Assembly (NCBI RefSeq): GCF_011764445.1
Contig: NZ_BLPG01000001.1
Span: 2,046,001 to 2,110,000, forward strand
Length of the DNA: 64,000 bases
Origin: Phytohabitans rumicis
GTDB taxonomy: Bacteria > Actinomycetota > Actinomycetes > Mycobacteriales > Micromonosporaceae
Direction: 5' to 3'
Below, one piece after another: positions 56,862 to 64,000 of this stretch. The position numbers and the translations under genes are program-made. How positions within the stretch are numbered: the first letter of the stretch is position 1; the number at the start of each line of letters is the position of its first letter. Below the pieces are notes generated by a model. It had not been told where the DNA came from. It did not search any database and saw only the letters and a list, made by a program, of their open reading frames with translations.

Positions 56862-57776
56862 CTAGGCGGGGTCTAGCGCCGGGACTGGAGACGGCGTGGG
56901 GGTGGGAGTTGGGGTGGGGCGGCGGGTGCGGCGGAGGGCGCGTACGGCGAGGGTGATCGCTGCCGCCCAGACCGCCACGATCAGCGCGTACACGAACGGG
57001 CGCGGACCCTCCGGGACGTCGAACGCCCGCATGATGGTGCGCGCGTTCGTCAGCACGATGAGCCCGCCCACCAGGGCGCCCAGCAACTGGGCCGGGACGA
57101 TCCGGACCAGCCAGGCGGCGATGGGCGCGGCGATCAGGCCGCCCACCAGCAGGGCCGCGACCGTCGGGAGCACGAAGCCCTCGGAGCCCAGCCCGATGAG
57201 GAAGCCCACGCTGGCCATGCCCGCGACCACGAACTCGGCGGTGTCCACCGAGCCGATCACCTTGCGCGGCTCCATCCGGCCGGAGACCAGCAGCGACGGC
57301 GTGGCCACCGGGCCCCAGCCGCCGCCCCCGGTGGCGTCGATGAAGCCGGCCACCAGGCCGAGCGGCGCCAGGAAGCGCGACCGCAGCGGCTTGCGCGAGC
57401 GGGTGATACCGAGCGGGCGGGAGAACCGGACGAGCAGGTAGATGCCCAGCGCGAGCAGGATGCCGGCCATCCAGGGCGCGGCCTTGTCGGTGGTGATCGA
57501 GCTGAGGAACGTCGCGCCGGCGAACGCGCCGATGCCGCCGGGCAGGGCGATGCGGCGTACGACGCGCCAGTCGACGTTGCCGAAGCGCCAGTGTGCCGCC
57601 CCGGCGGCGAGCGTGGTGCCGAGCTCGGCCAGGTGCACCGAGGCGGACGCGGACGCCGGCGCCAGCCCGGCGATGAGGAGCAGCGAGGAGGAGGTCACGC
57701 CGTACGCCATGCCCAGGGCGCCGTCGACGAGTTGCGCGGCGAGCCCGACCAGGGCCAACACGATCAGCTTCCGCAC
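56862..57776 (-). CDS. Sulfite exporter TauE/SafE family membrane protein
   Basis: A 304-residue protein with about eight helices and the two repeated TauE/SafE motifs: VDGALGMAYGVTSSSLLLIA in the first half and GLVAGFIDATGGGGWGPVAT in the second. Family members export sulfite, sulfoacetate or other small anions. The C-terminal tail is a proline/threonine repeat (PTPTPTPTPSP). It starts at an ATG at 57776 and a Rrf2-type regulator gene ends 83 bp upstream on the same strand, suggesting regulated sulfur-anion export. Confidence 0.88.
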   Translation of the reverse strand: MRKLIVLALVGLAAQLVDGALGMAYGVTSSSLLLIAGLAPASASASVHLAELGTTLAAGAAHWRFGNVDWRVVRRIALPGGIGAFAGATFLSSITTDKAAPWMAGILLALGIYLLVRFSRPLGITRSRKPLRSRFLAPLGLVAGFIDATGGGGWGPVATPSLLVSGRMEPRKVIGSVDTAEFVVAGMASVGFLIGLGSEGFVLPTVAALLVGGLIAAPIAAWLVRIVPAQLLGALVGGLIVLTNARTIMRAFDVPEGPRPFVYALIVAVWAAAITLAVRALRRTRRPTPTPTPTPSPVPALDPA

Positions 57777-57859
57777 GCTCCTACCTCCTCGCTAATTCCC
57801 ATCAACTTAGTCGAGAAAGTGGGCGAACGGCAACCGCTCCCCGCGATGTGGGATGGGGA

Positions 57860-58309
57860 TTACGCCCAGGCGCTCGGGTCCGCCACCAGGTCACGTACCC
57901 GATCGGGAAGCTTGCCCGTCGCGACGTCCGCGATCGTGACCAGCTCGAGGATCTGCCGCTCGCTGGCGCGCAGCGCGATCCAGACCTCCTGCAGCGCGGC
58001 GGCCGCGCCGTGGTAGCCGAGGTCCTCCGGGCGCTGGCCGCGGACGTGCGCGAGCGGGCCGTCGATCACCCGGATGACGTCGGCGAGGGTGATCTCGCCG
58101 GCCGGGCGGGCCAGCCAGTAGCCGCCCTCCGGGCCGCGCTGGGCGTGCACCACCCCACCGCGGCGCAGCTGCAGAAGGATGCTTTCGAGGAACTTGGGCG
58201 GGATCTCCTGCGCCTTCGCGATGCGTTCGGCGGTCAACGGGCCCTCGACGGCGGTGGCGAGCTCGACCGCGGCGCGCAGCGCGTAGTCGACCCGGGCGGA
58301 CAGTCGCAT
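57860..58309 (-). CDS. Rrf2-family transcriptional regulator (without the cysteine cluster)
   Basis: A 149-residue Rrf2 protein. The HTH runs MRLSARVDYALRAAVELATA to AERIAKAQEIPPKFLESILL with the wing RRGGVVHAQRGPEGGYWLAR; the dimerisation helix is at about 90-130. The three cysteines of iron-sulfur Rrf2 proteins (IscR, NsrR, RsrR) are absent, so it is more like the CymR group. With TauE/SafE just downstream, control of sulfur-compound export is plausible. The ATG at 58309 is 6 nt after a GATAAT box, so its transcript is probably leaderless. Confidence 0.85.
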   Translation of the reverse strand: MRLSARVDYALRAAVELATAVEGPLTAERIAKAQEIPPKFLESILLQLRRGGVVHAQRGPEGGYWLARPAGEITLADVIRVIDGPLAHVRGQRPEDLGYHGAAAALQEVWIALRASERQILELVTIADVATGKLPDRVRDLVADPSAWA

Positions 58310-58315
58310 ATTCCC

Positions 58316-58321
58316 ATTATC
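58316..58321 (-). promoter_or_regulatory. -10 box GATAAT for leaderless rrf2-type gene
   Basis: On the reverse strand GATAAT is followed by GGGAAT and then the ATG at 58309, the 6-nt spacing of a leaderless transcript. The overlapping ATGGGAAT octamer is also present ahead of TauE at 57796-57803. Confidence 0.5.
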
Positions 58322-58341
58322 CCGGTCGGAATGCCGAACCG

Positions 58342-59223
58342 TTAGCCGCCCACCCGGCGCAATAGTCCCTCCTGGACGGCGGTCGCGATGTGCCGGCCGT
58401 CCTCGGTGAACATCCGGCCGGTGGCCAGGCCCGTCGCGCCGGAGGCGGACGGGCTCCAGCAGTCGTACAGGAACCACTCGTCGGCGCGGAACGGCCGGTG
58501 GAACCACAGCGCGTGGTCCAGGCTCGCGCCGACCACGCCGCCCGGACCCCACACCTCGCCGTGCACGGACAGCACCGAGTCGAGCAGGGTCAGGTCCGAG
58601 GCGTACGCCAGGGCGCACGCGTGCAGCAGCGGATCGTCGGGCAGCTTGCCGTCGATCCGCATCCAGACCCGCTGGTACGGGTCGGCGGGGCGGTCGCCGG
58701 GCGCGACCCAGCCGGGCTCGCCGACGTACCGGACGTCGATGGGGCGCGGGATCGCCGCCCAGATCCCGGCGCGGTCGGCGTACCGGGCCAGCCGCTCCGT
58801 CATGGTCGGCACCTCGTCGGGGCCGGGGATCCCGGGCGGGGCCGGCGCGTGGTGGTCCAGCCCCTGCTCCGGCCGGTGGAACGAGGCGGACATGAAGAAG
58901 ATCGGCCGGCCGTGCTGCAACGCGACGGAACGGCGTACCGAGAACGAGCGGCCGTCGCGGATGTTCTCCACGCGGTACTCGATCGGCTCGACCGGGTCGC
59001 CCGGCCGGACGAAGTAGCCGTGCAGCGAGTGCACCAGCCGCGCCGGGTCGACGGTGCGGCCGGCGGCGACGAGTGCCTGGCCGGCCACCTGGCCGCCGTA
59101 CACCCGCTGCGGCCCGACCGGCGGGCTGATCCCCCGGAACGTCGAGCCGTCCAGCTCCCGCAGGTCGAGGACCTCCAGGAGCTGGTCAACGGCCGCCTGG
59201 CCGACGAGTGGACCTGAGGTCAT
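58342..59223 (-). CDS. tesB: Acyl-CoA thioesterase II
   Basis: A 293-residue double-hotdog thioesterase that releases fatty acids from CoA. Landmarks: FRGISPPVGPQRVYGGQVAG near the N-terminus, LVHSLHGYFVRPGDPVEPIE, and the C-terminal LLDSVLSVHG, ASLDHALWFHRPFRADEWFL and GRMFTEDGRHIATAVQEGL with the catalytic D/T/Q triad residues (D in SLDHALWFH, Q in TAVQEG). ATG at 59223 overlaps the pyk stop by 4 bp (ATGA), so it is co-transcribed with pyk. Confidence 0.92.
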   Translation of the reverse strand: MTSGPLVGQAAVDQLLEVLDLRELDGSTFRGISPPVGPQRVYGGQVAGQALVAAGRTVDPARLVHSLHGYFVRPGDPVEPIEYRVENIRDGRSFSVRRSVALQHGRPIFFMSASFHRPEQGLDHHAPAPPGIPGPDEVPTMTERLARYADRAGIWAAIPRPIDVRYVGEPGWVAPGDRPADPYQRVWMRIDGKLPDDPLLHACALAYASDLTLLDSVLSVHGEVWGPGGVVGASLDHALWFHRPFRADEWFLYDCWSPSASGATGLATGRMFTEDGRHIATAVQEGLLRRVGG

Positions 59224-60677
59224 GCCGCCGGATTGCGGGCGGCCGCCGTCGCCGCGTCGACCAGGGAGCCGAGCTGGTGTACGCGCAGGGTGTTGGTGGA
59301 GCCGGGCGCGTTGGGCGGGCTGCCCGCGACGACCACCACGTAGTCGCCCGGGTTGGCCCGGCCCAGGCCGAGCATGGCCTGGTCGACCTGGCGGAACATG
59401 TCGTCGGTGTGCTGCACGAACGGCACCAGGAACGTCTCCACGCCCCACGAGAGGGCGAGCTGGTCGCGCACCTCGGGCACCGGCGTGAACGCCAGCAGTG
59501 GCAGCTCGCAGTGCAGCCGGGACAGCCGGCGCACGGTGTCGCCGGTCTGCGAGAACGCGACGAGCGCCTTCGCTCCGATATTGCGCGCAATCTGGGAGGC
59601 GGCGACGGTGAGCGCCCCGCCGTGCGTACGCGGGTCGTGCTGCAGCCGCGGCACCGGGATCGAGCCGGCCTCGGTGGTCGTCACGATCTTGGCCATGGTG
59701 CTGACCGTGAGCACCGGGTACTTGCCGACGCTGGTCTCGCCGGACAGCATGACCGCGTCCGCGCCGTCGAGCACCGCGTTGGCGACGTCCGACGCCTCGG
59801 CGCGGGTCGGGCGCGAATTTTCGATCATGGAGTCGAGCATCTGGGTCGCCACGATGACCGGCTTGGCGTTCTCCCGGCAGAGCTGGACGGCCCGCTTCTG
59901 CACCAGCGGCACCTGGTCCAGCGGCAGCTCCACACCCAGGTCACCGCGGGCCACCATGACCCCGTCGAACGCGTCGACGATCGCCTCCAGGTGGGTGACC
60001 GCCTCCGGCTTCTCCACCTTGGCGAGCACCGGGCGGCGCACGCCCATCTCGTCCATGATCGCGTGGACCTGCTTGATGTCCTCCGGCGAGCGCACGAACG
60101 ACAGCGCGACCAGGTCGGTGCCGAGCGCGAGCGCGAAGCGCAGGTCGGCCGAGTCCTTGTCGGACATCGCCGGCACGCTCACCGCCACGTTGGGCAGCGA
60201 CACGCCCTTGTGGTTGGAGACCTGGCCACCCTCGACGACCAGGCACCGGATGTCGTTGCCGTTGACCGCGGTGACCTCGACCGCGACCTTGCCGTCGTCG
60301 ATCAGGAGCCGGTCGCCGACCTTGACCTCCTGCGGCAGCTTCCGGTACGTGCAGGAGACCCGGTCGGCCGTGCCGATGATGTCGTCGCCCGTGATCACCA
60401 CGGAGTCGCCGGTGCGCCAGTCGACCGGGCTCTCGGCGAACTTGCCGAGGCGGATCTTCGGTCCCTGCAGGTCGGCGAGGACGGCGACGGCGCGGCCGGC
60501 GGCCTGGGCCGCGTGCCGTACGTGGTGGTAGACCTGCTCGTGGTCGGCGTGCGTGCCGTGGCTGAAGTTGAGCCGGGCCACGTCCATTCCCGCGTCTACC
60601 AGGCCCCGGATGCGCTCCGGAGATGCCGTTGCGGGGCCGAGTGTGCAGACGATCTTCGCGCGACGAGTCACGCTCAT
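59220..60677 (-). CDS. pyk: Pyruvate kinase
   Basis: Converts phosphoenolpyruvate and ADP to pyruvate and ATP. 485 residues; KIVCTLGPATASPERIRGLV opens the barrel, then VARLNFSHGTHADH, ADLQGPKIRLGKF, the catalytic loop LAKVEKPEAVTHLEAIV and DGVMVARGDLGVELPLDQVP, and ATQMLDSMIENSRPTRAEAS with DGADAVMLSGETSVGKYPV. The C-terminal effector domain is complete. Its position near pdtaR, polA and tesB is common in actinobacteria. Confidence 0.97.
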   Translation of the reverse strand: MSVTRRAKIVCTLGPATASPERIRGLVDAGMDVARLNFSHGTHADHEQVYHHVRHAAQAAGRAVAVLADLQGPKIRLGKFAESPVDWRTGDSVVITGDDIIGTADRVSCTYRKLPQEVKVGDRLLIDDGKVAVEVTAVNGNDIRCLVVEGGQVSNHKGVSLPNVAVSVPAMSDKDSADLRFALALGTDLVALSFVRSPEDIKQVHAIMDEMGVRRPVLAKVEKPEAVTHLEAIVDAFDGVMVARGDLGVELPLDQVPLVQKRAVQLCRENAKPVIVATQMLDSMIENSRPTRAEASDVANAVLDGADAVMLSGETSVGKYPVLTVSTMAKIVTTTEAGSIPVPRLQHDPRTHGGALTVAASQIARNIGAKALVAFSQTGDTVRRLSRLHCELPLLAFTPVPEVRDQLALSWGVETFLVPFVQHTDDMFRQVDQAMLGLGRANPGDYVVVVAGSPPNAPGSTNTLRVHQLGSLVDAATAAARNPAA

Positions 60678-60771
60678 CAGGCTAGTCCCTCCGCCGAAGG
60701 AGCCTTTTGCGGACCCCTGTCGGATGTCATTGGCGGCGGGCGTCGGCGACCGTCCTGCGCACTTTAGCTGA

Positions 60772-61032
60772 CTACTGTGACGCCACGAGAACCCCGGCCA
60801 CCGCGTCCAGCGCCGCTGCCGCGTCCGGTCCGGTGGCGCGCAGGGTCACCGTGCTACCGGCGGTCGCGCCGAGGGACATCACCGCGAGTACGCCGCGCGC
60901 GTTGGCGACGCGGTCGCCGTACTCGATCTCGATCTCGGCCTGAAACCGGGCCGCGGCCTGGACCACCTGCCCGGCCGGGCGCGCGTGCAGGTGCGCCGGC
61001 AGGACGACGGCGGTCTCACAGCTTACGGACAT
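60772..61032 (-). CDS. HPr-family phosphocarrier protein
   Basis: An 86-residue HPr. The active-site histidine is His16 in PAHLHARPAGQVVQ; the regulatory-serine region is VMSLGATAGSTVT. HPr carries phosphate from enzyme I. Here its start overlaps the dhaM end by 17 bp, so it most likely passes phosphate to DhaM for dihydroxyacetone phosphorylation. It is the second gene of the leftward arm of the Dha locus. No enzyme I gene is in the window. Confidence 0.92.
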   Translation of the reverse strand: MSVSCETAVVLPAHLHARPAGQVVQAAARFQAEIEIEYGDRVANARGVLAVMSLGATAGSTVTLRATGPDAAAALDAVAGVLVASQ

Positions 61033-61408
61033 CGCGGGCCTCCTCCGCCGCGGCGACGACGGTCGGCAGGTCGGCGCCGGTGGCGGCGATGGCCGCGGCG
61101 GCGATCGCGCCCTCCACGAACGGCGCGTCGACGATCACCACCCCCGGACGCGGGTGGTCGTCGAGGACCGCTCGCGCGGTCAGCACGGAGCTGCCCAGGT
61201 CGGGCAGGACGAGGACACCGGCGCCGGCATCGGCCTTCTCCACGGCGGCGTGCACCAGGTCGTAGCTGGTGCCCAGCCCGCCCTCGTCGGTCCCGCCCGC
61301 CGCCAGGACCGTGAGCGTCCGCGCGCCGACCTGCAACAGCAGCTCCCGCAAACCAGCGGCGAGCTCGGCGCTGTGCGAGACGAGTACGATGCCCACGAAT
61401 CTCGTCAT
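61016..61408 (-). CDS. dhaM: PTS-dependent dihydroxyacetone kinase, phosphoryl-donor subunit DhaM
   Basis: A 130-residue EIIA-Man-like protein. From the ATG at 61408 the sequence is TRFVGIVLVSHSAELAAGLR, where His12 is the phosphorylated histidine, followed by GGTDEGGLGTSYDLVHAAV and VLVLPDLGSSVLTARAVLDD. DhaM hands phosphate from HPr to the ADP on DhaL. This short single-domain form needs a separate HPr, which is encoded next. A longer start at 61435 is possible. Divergent from the IclR regulator with an operator between. Confidence 0.92.
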   Translation of the reverse strand: MTRFVGIVLVSHSAELAAGLRELLLQVGARTLTVLAAGGTDEGGLGTSYDLVHAAVEKADAGAGVLVLPDLGSSVLTARAVLDDHPRPGVVIVDAPFVEGAIAAAAIAATGADLPTVVAAAEEARDVRKL

Positions 61409-61436
61409 GACCCAAAATGGTATGGTCATTAACACC

Positions 61437-61453
61437 GTTCGGCAATAGCGAAC
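61437..61453. promoter_or_regulatory. IclR-type operator in the dhaM/iclR intergenic region
   Basis: GTTCGGCAATAGCGAAC: the ends GTTCG/CGAAC form a palindrome, and 12 of 17 positions agree with the perfect palindrome at 62360-62376 in front of dhaK. It lies 29 bp from the dhaM start and 23 bp from the regulator start. Confidence 0.65.
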
Positions 61454-61475
61454 CGGTCAATGCAGAGGTGGCTAC

Positions 61476-62260
61476 ATGGTGCAGTCGGTGGCACGCGCGA
61501 TCGAGATCCTGCGCGTGCTCGGCGGGGCTGCGCGCGGCGCCGGGGTCACCGAGGTCGCCGAGCGCATCGGCGTGGCCAAGCCGACCGCGCACGCGCTGCT
61601 GCGCACGCTCGAGGCCGGCCAGCTCGTCGCCCAGGACCACGAGACCGGCAAGTACCGTCTCGGCCCCGCGCTGCTGGAGCTCGGCAACGCGTACCTGGAG
61701 ACGCACGAGCTGCGGGTGCGCTCGGTGGCCTGGGCGGACGGCCTGGCCAACCGGACCAACGAGGCGGTCTGGGTCGGCGTGCTCTCGGCCGACCACGTGC
61801 TCGTCGTGCACCACGCGTTCCGGCCCGAGGGGCCGTGCAGATCCTCGAGGTCGGCGCGGTGATCCCGTGGCACACCTGCGCGCTGGGCAAGGCCATCGTC
61901 GCCCACCTGCCCGAGGCCGACCGCGCCGCGCTGCTGCGCGGCAACCTCGCCGCGCTGACCGGCGCCACGCAGACCGATCCCGCCGCGCTGGTCCAGGCCC
62001 TCGATGGGGTACGCGCGACCGGGTACGCCCTGGAGGACGGCGAGGCGGCGATCGGCGACGCCGGCGTCGCCGCACCTGTGTTCGACCACACCGGTGAGGT
62101 GGTGGGCGCGATCGGGGCGGTCGGGCCGGTCGAGCGGCTACTGGCCGACGACGTCCGGGACGCGCTGGCCGTGTCCGTCCGGGAGACGGCGCGGCACCTG
62201 TCCCGCGACCTCGGCGCGGGCCGCCCGGCCACGCGCCGCCGCTGGGCCACCGCCTCCTGA
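61476..62260 (+). CDS. IclR-family regulator of the dihydroxyacetone kinase genes (single-base frameshift)
   Basis: A winged-helix IclR regulator of 261 residues after repair. HTH: SVARAIEILRVLGGAARGAG and VTEVAERIGVAKPTAHALLR; the effector domain continues LVAQDHETGKYRLGPALLEL, then HTCALGKAIVAHLPEADRAA and ALEDGEAAIGDAGVAAPVFD, typical of IclR/GylR ligand domains. The frame breaks at the G run 61829-61832 after HHAFRPEG; one more G continues AVQILEVGAVIPWHTCALG. It sits between the two Dha arms and is divergent from dhaM, so it probably controls both and itself. Confidence 0.9.
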
Positions 62261-62295
62261 GTGCAAGGAAGGGCACCCTGTTAACGCTTTCTGCA

Positions 62296-62314
62296 TAGGA
62301 GGGGTCCCCTCCTA
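62296..62314. terminator. 19-bp perfect palindrome downstream of the IclR gene
   Basis: TAGGAGGGG-T-CCCCTCCTA is a perfect palindrome with a one-base centre, preceded by an AAGGAAGGGCACCCT-like partial repeat. It may end the regulator transcript; similar AAGGGGCCCTT elements recur in Micromonosporaceae genomes (recollection). Confidence 0.5.
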
Positions 62315-62320
62315 GCGCTC

Positions 62321-62350
62321 TTGACACATTGCACGCAGCGGGTCTACGGT
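62321..62350 (+). promoter_or_regulatory. Probable dhaK promoter
   Basis: Consensus -35 TTGACA (62321-62326) and TACGGT -10 (62345-62350) are spaced 18 bp apart, about 117 bp upstream of dhaK. This is the best sigma-70-type promoter in the window. Confidence 0.65.
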
Positions 62351-62359
62351 CCGAACACA

Positions 62360-62376
62360 GTTCAGTATTACTGAAC
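62360..62376. promoter_or_regulatory. IclR-type operator upstream of dhaK (GTTCAGTATTACTGAAC)
   Basis: A perfect 17-bp palindrome starting 10 bp after the -10 box, so bound regulator would block promoter clearance. It shares 12 of 17 bases with the site at 61437-61453. Confidence 0.75.
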
Positions 62377-62466
62377 GACGTATCGATCATGGTCGACCCA
62401 TGGCGCTTCCATCGATCCAGCGCGCACCATCGGAGCCATGCAAGCCACCGCGGAAGGAGCCCGGCC

Positions 62467-63465
62467 GTGAAGAAATTCATCAACGATGCTGACGCCGTCG
62501 TCCGGGAAGCGCTCGCCGGCATCGCCGCCGCCCATCCCGACCTGCGCGTCGACGTCGAGCAACAGATCATCGTACGGGCGGACGCGCCCCGGCCGGGCAA
62601 GGTCGGCGTGATCTCCGGCGGTGGTTCCGGGCACGAGCCGCTGCACGGCGGCTTCGTCGGGATGGGCATGCTCGACGCGGCGTGCCCGGGTGAGGTGTTC
62701 ACCTCCCCCGTGCCGGACCAGATCCTCGCCGCGACCAAGGCGGTGGACGGCGGTGCCGGCGTCGTCCACATCGTGAAGAACTACACCGGCGACGTCATGA
62801 ACTTCCAGATGGCCGCCGAGCTCGCCGGCGACGAGGGCGTCGAGGTGCACTCCGTGCTGGTCGACGACGACGTCGCGGTCGAGGACTCCACCTGGACCGC
62901 CGGCCGGCGCGGCACCGGCGCCACCCTGATCGTGGAGAAGGTGGCCGGCGCGCTCGCCGAGACCGGCGCCTCCGCCGCCGCGGTCGCCGCCGCCGGCGCC
63001 CGGGTCAACGAGGCGAGCGCCTCGTTCGCGGTGGCCCTGACCGCGTGCACGACGCCGTCGGCCGGCAAGCCGGGCTTCGAGCTGCCGGAGGACGAGATGG
63101 AGGTCGGGGTCGGCATCCACGGCGAGCCGGGCCGGCGCCGGGAAAAGCTGCTGCCCGCCAAGCAGGTGGTCGCGCTCGCGCTGGACGCGATCCTGAGCGC
63201 CAAGCCGCTGGCCGCCGGCTCCGAGGCCATCGTCCTGGTCAACGGGCTGGGCGGCACCCCGCTCATCGAGCTCTACCTGCTGTACGGCGCGGTCGCGGCC
63301 GGCCTGGAGAAGGCCGGCGTACGGATAGCCCGCAACCTGGTCGGTAACTATGTGACGAGCCTGGATATGGCCGGCATGTCGGTTACCGTGTGTCGGGCCG
63401 ACGCGGAAGTGTTGCGACTGTGGGACGCTCCGGTCCGCACCCCGGCGCTGCGCTGGGGTGCATAG
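62467..63465 (+). CDS. dhaK: PTS-dependent dihydroxyacetone kinase, substrate-binding subunit DhaK
   Basis: DhaK binds dihydroxyacetone covalently. The 332-residue protein has [20 protein letters not shown] (substrate loop), [19 protein letters not shown] and the GIHGEPG motif, where His218 corresponds to the histidine that forms the hemiaminal with the substrate. Length matches the PTS-type subunit, not the ATP-dependent fusion. The GTG at 62467 has AAGGAG about 9 nt upstream; an in-frame start further up would cross the operator. dhaL follows after 25 bp. Confidence 0.95.
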   Translation: MKKFINDADAVVREALAGIAAAHPDLRVDVEQQIIVRADAPRPGKVGVISGGGSGHEPLHGGFVGMGMLDAACPGEVFTSPVPDQILAATKAVDGGAGVVHIVKNYTGDVMNFQMAAELAGDEGVEVHSVLVDDDVAVEDSTWTAGRRGTGATLIVEKVAGALAETGASAAAVAAAGARVNEASASFAVALTACTTPSAGKPGFELPEDEMEVGVGIHGEPGRRREKLLPAKQVVALALDAILSAKPLAAGSEAIVLVNGLGGTPLIELYLLYGAVAAGLEKAGVRIARNLVGNYVTSLDMAGMSVTVCRADAEVLRLWDAPVRTPALRWGA

Positions 63466-63490
63466 CTAGCTGTCTCGCAGGGAGGCCACC

Positions 63491-64000
63491 GTGGACGTCG
63501 CGCTCGCCCGCTCGTGGATCGCCGCCATCGCCGCCGCGGTCGCCGAGCAGGCCGACTACCTCACCCAGCTCGACTCGGCGATCGGCGACGCCGACCACGG
63601 CGTCAACCTGAACCGAGGCTTCACCGCGGTCCTCGCCGCGCTGGACGGCCCGCCCCGGCGACGGTCGGCGAGGTGCTCGTCAAGACCGGCTCGACGCTCA
63701 TCTCCAAGGTGGGCGGCGCGGCCGGACCGCTGTACGGCACGGCGTTCCGGGCGATCGGCAAGGCACTGCCGCCAGACTCCACAGTGGACGTCGCCAGCCT
63801 CGGCCAGGCACTGCGCGCCGGCCTCGCGGCGGTCCAGAAGCTGGGCGCCGCGGTGCCCGGCGACAAGACCATCGTCGACGCGTACGGCCCGGCCGTGGCC
63901 GCGTTCGAGAAGGCGAACGACGAAGGGCTGGGCGCGGCGGCGCGGGCCGCGGCGGAGGCGGCCGCCGAGGGCATGCGGGCCACCACCGCCCTGCAGGCGC
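63491..64000 (+). CDS. dhaL: PTS-dependent dihydroxyacetone kinase, ADP-binding subunit DhaL (partial, single-base frameshift)
   Basis: DhaL carries a tightly bound ADP that takes phosphate from DhaM and gives it to dihydroxyacetone on DhaK. Magnesium/ADP-binding DSAIGDADHGVNLNRGF is present near residue 30-46, and KTGSTLISKVGGAAGPLYGT continues the family pattern. The frame changes at the C run 63653-63656 after LDGPP; one more base joins it to ATVGEVLVKTG. The gene runs off the window before its C-terminus. GTG start at 63491 follows GGGAGG. Confidence 0.92.
   Translation, partial: MDVALARSWIAAIAAAVAEQADYLTQLDSAIGDADHGVNLNRGFTAVLAALDGPPRRRSARCSSRPARRSSPRWAARPDRCTARRSGRSARHCRQTPQWTSPASARHCAPASRRSRSWAPRCPATRPSSTRTARPWPRSRRRTTKGWARRRGPRRRRPPRACGPPPPCRR

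Overview
This is a high-GC, mostly chromosomal stretch from a filamentous actinomycete, most likely a member of the Micromonosporaceae. The evidence is the base composition, frequent GTG/TTG starts and ATGA/GTGA overlaps, two DUF574-type SAM methyltransferases, GAF-ANTAR proteins, a PdtaR-like ANTAR regulator next to polA, pyk and a tRNA, and long palindromic intergenic repeats. I cannot name the genus from sequence alone.

Layout. 1-7.9 kb is core: the start of an AraC-type regulator, uvrB, a duplicated-domain lipoprotein, coaE, rpsA and a methyltransferase. 8.0-10.4 kb holds two decayed GAF-ANTAR genes, a triple-BON protein and a tiny basic protein. 10.4-20 kb holds polA, a DUF574 methyltransferase, a complete livKHMGF branched-chain amino-acid-type ABC transporter, pdtaR and an atypical tRNA. 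20-32.4 kb is an exopolysaccharide or wall-glycan cluster: phosphosugar transferase, tyrosine phosphatase, BY-kinase, 4,6-dehydratase, LCP ligase, flippase, polymerase, methyltransferase, two FemAB-like acyltransferases around a sugar aminotransferase, and a GT4. 32.5-36.7 kb has small, secreted, lipid-kinase, MFS and PPOX genes. 36.7-39.1 kb is an unassigned catabolic operon (Ldh2-type dehydrogenase, cupin, amidohydrolase). 39.1-42 kb has Nudix, lipoprotein, DUF574 and LLM oxidoreductase genes. 42.2-55.6 kb is a plant-polysaccharide locus: PL11 rhamnogalacturonan lyase, GH42 beta-galactosidase, a three-gene ABC importer, a divergent ROK regulator, then a GH3 enzyme with its LacI regulator. 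55.7-60.7 kb has an HdeD-like membrane protein, a repeat-rich intergenic island, TauE/SafE, Rrf2, tesB and pyk. 60.8 kb to the end is a PTS-dependent dihydroxyacetone kinase regulon (HPr, DhaM / IclR / DhaK, DhaL).

How it works together. The pectin locus would cut rhamnogalacturonan outside the cell, import the oligomers with an ATPase-less ABC system (ATPase presumably shared) and trim galactose inside. The Dha genes are divided by an IclR regulator, and the same 17-bp palindrome lies upstream of both arms. The glycan cluster has export, polymerisation, phospho-control and LCP attachment functions together, pointing to a wall-linked polymer carrying an acylated amino sugar.

Caveat. Nine otherwise intact genes (coaE, livH, the BY-kinase, PL11, GH42, an ABC permease, GH3, IclR, dhaL) each need exactly one extra G or C inside a G/C run to read through. 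This uniform pattern looks like homopolymer under-calling in the assembly rather than gene decay, and those genes are annotated as whole CDSs.
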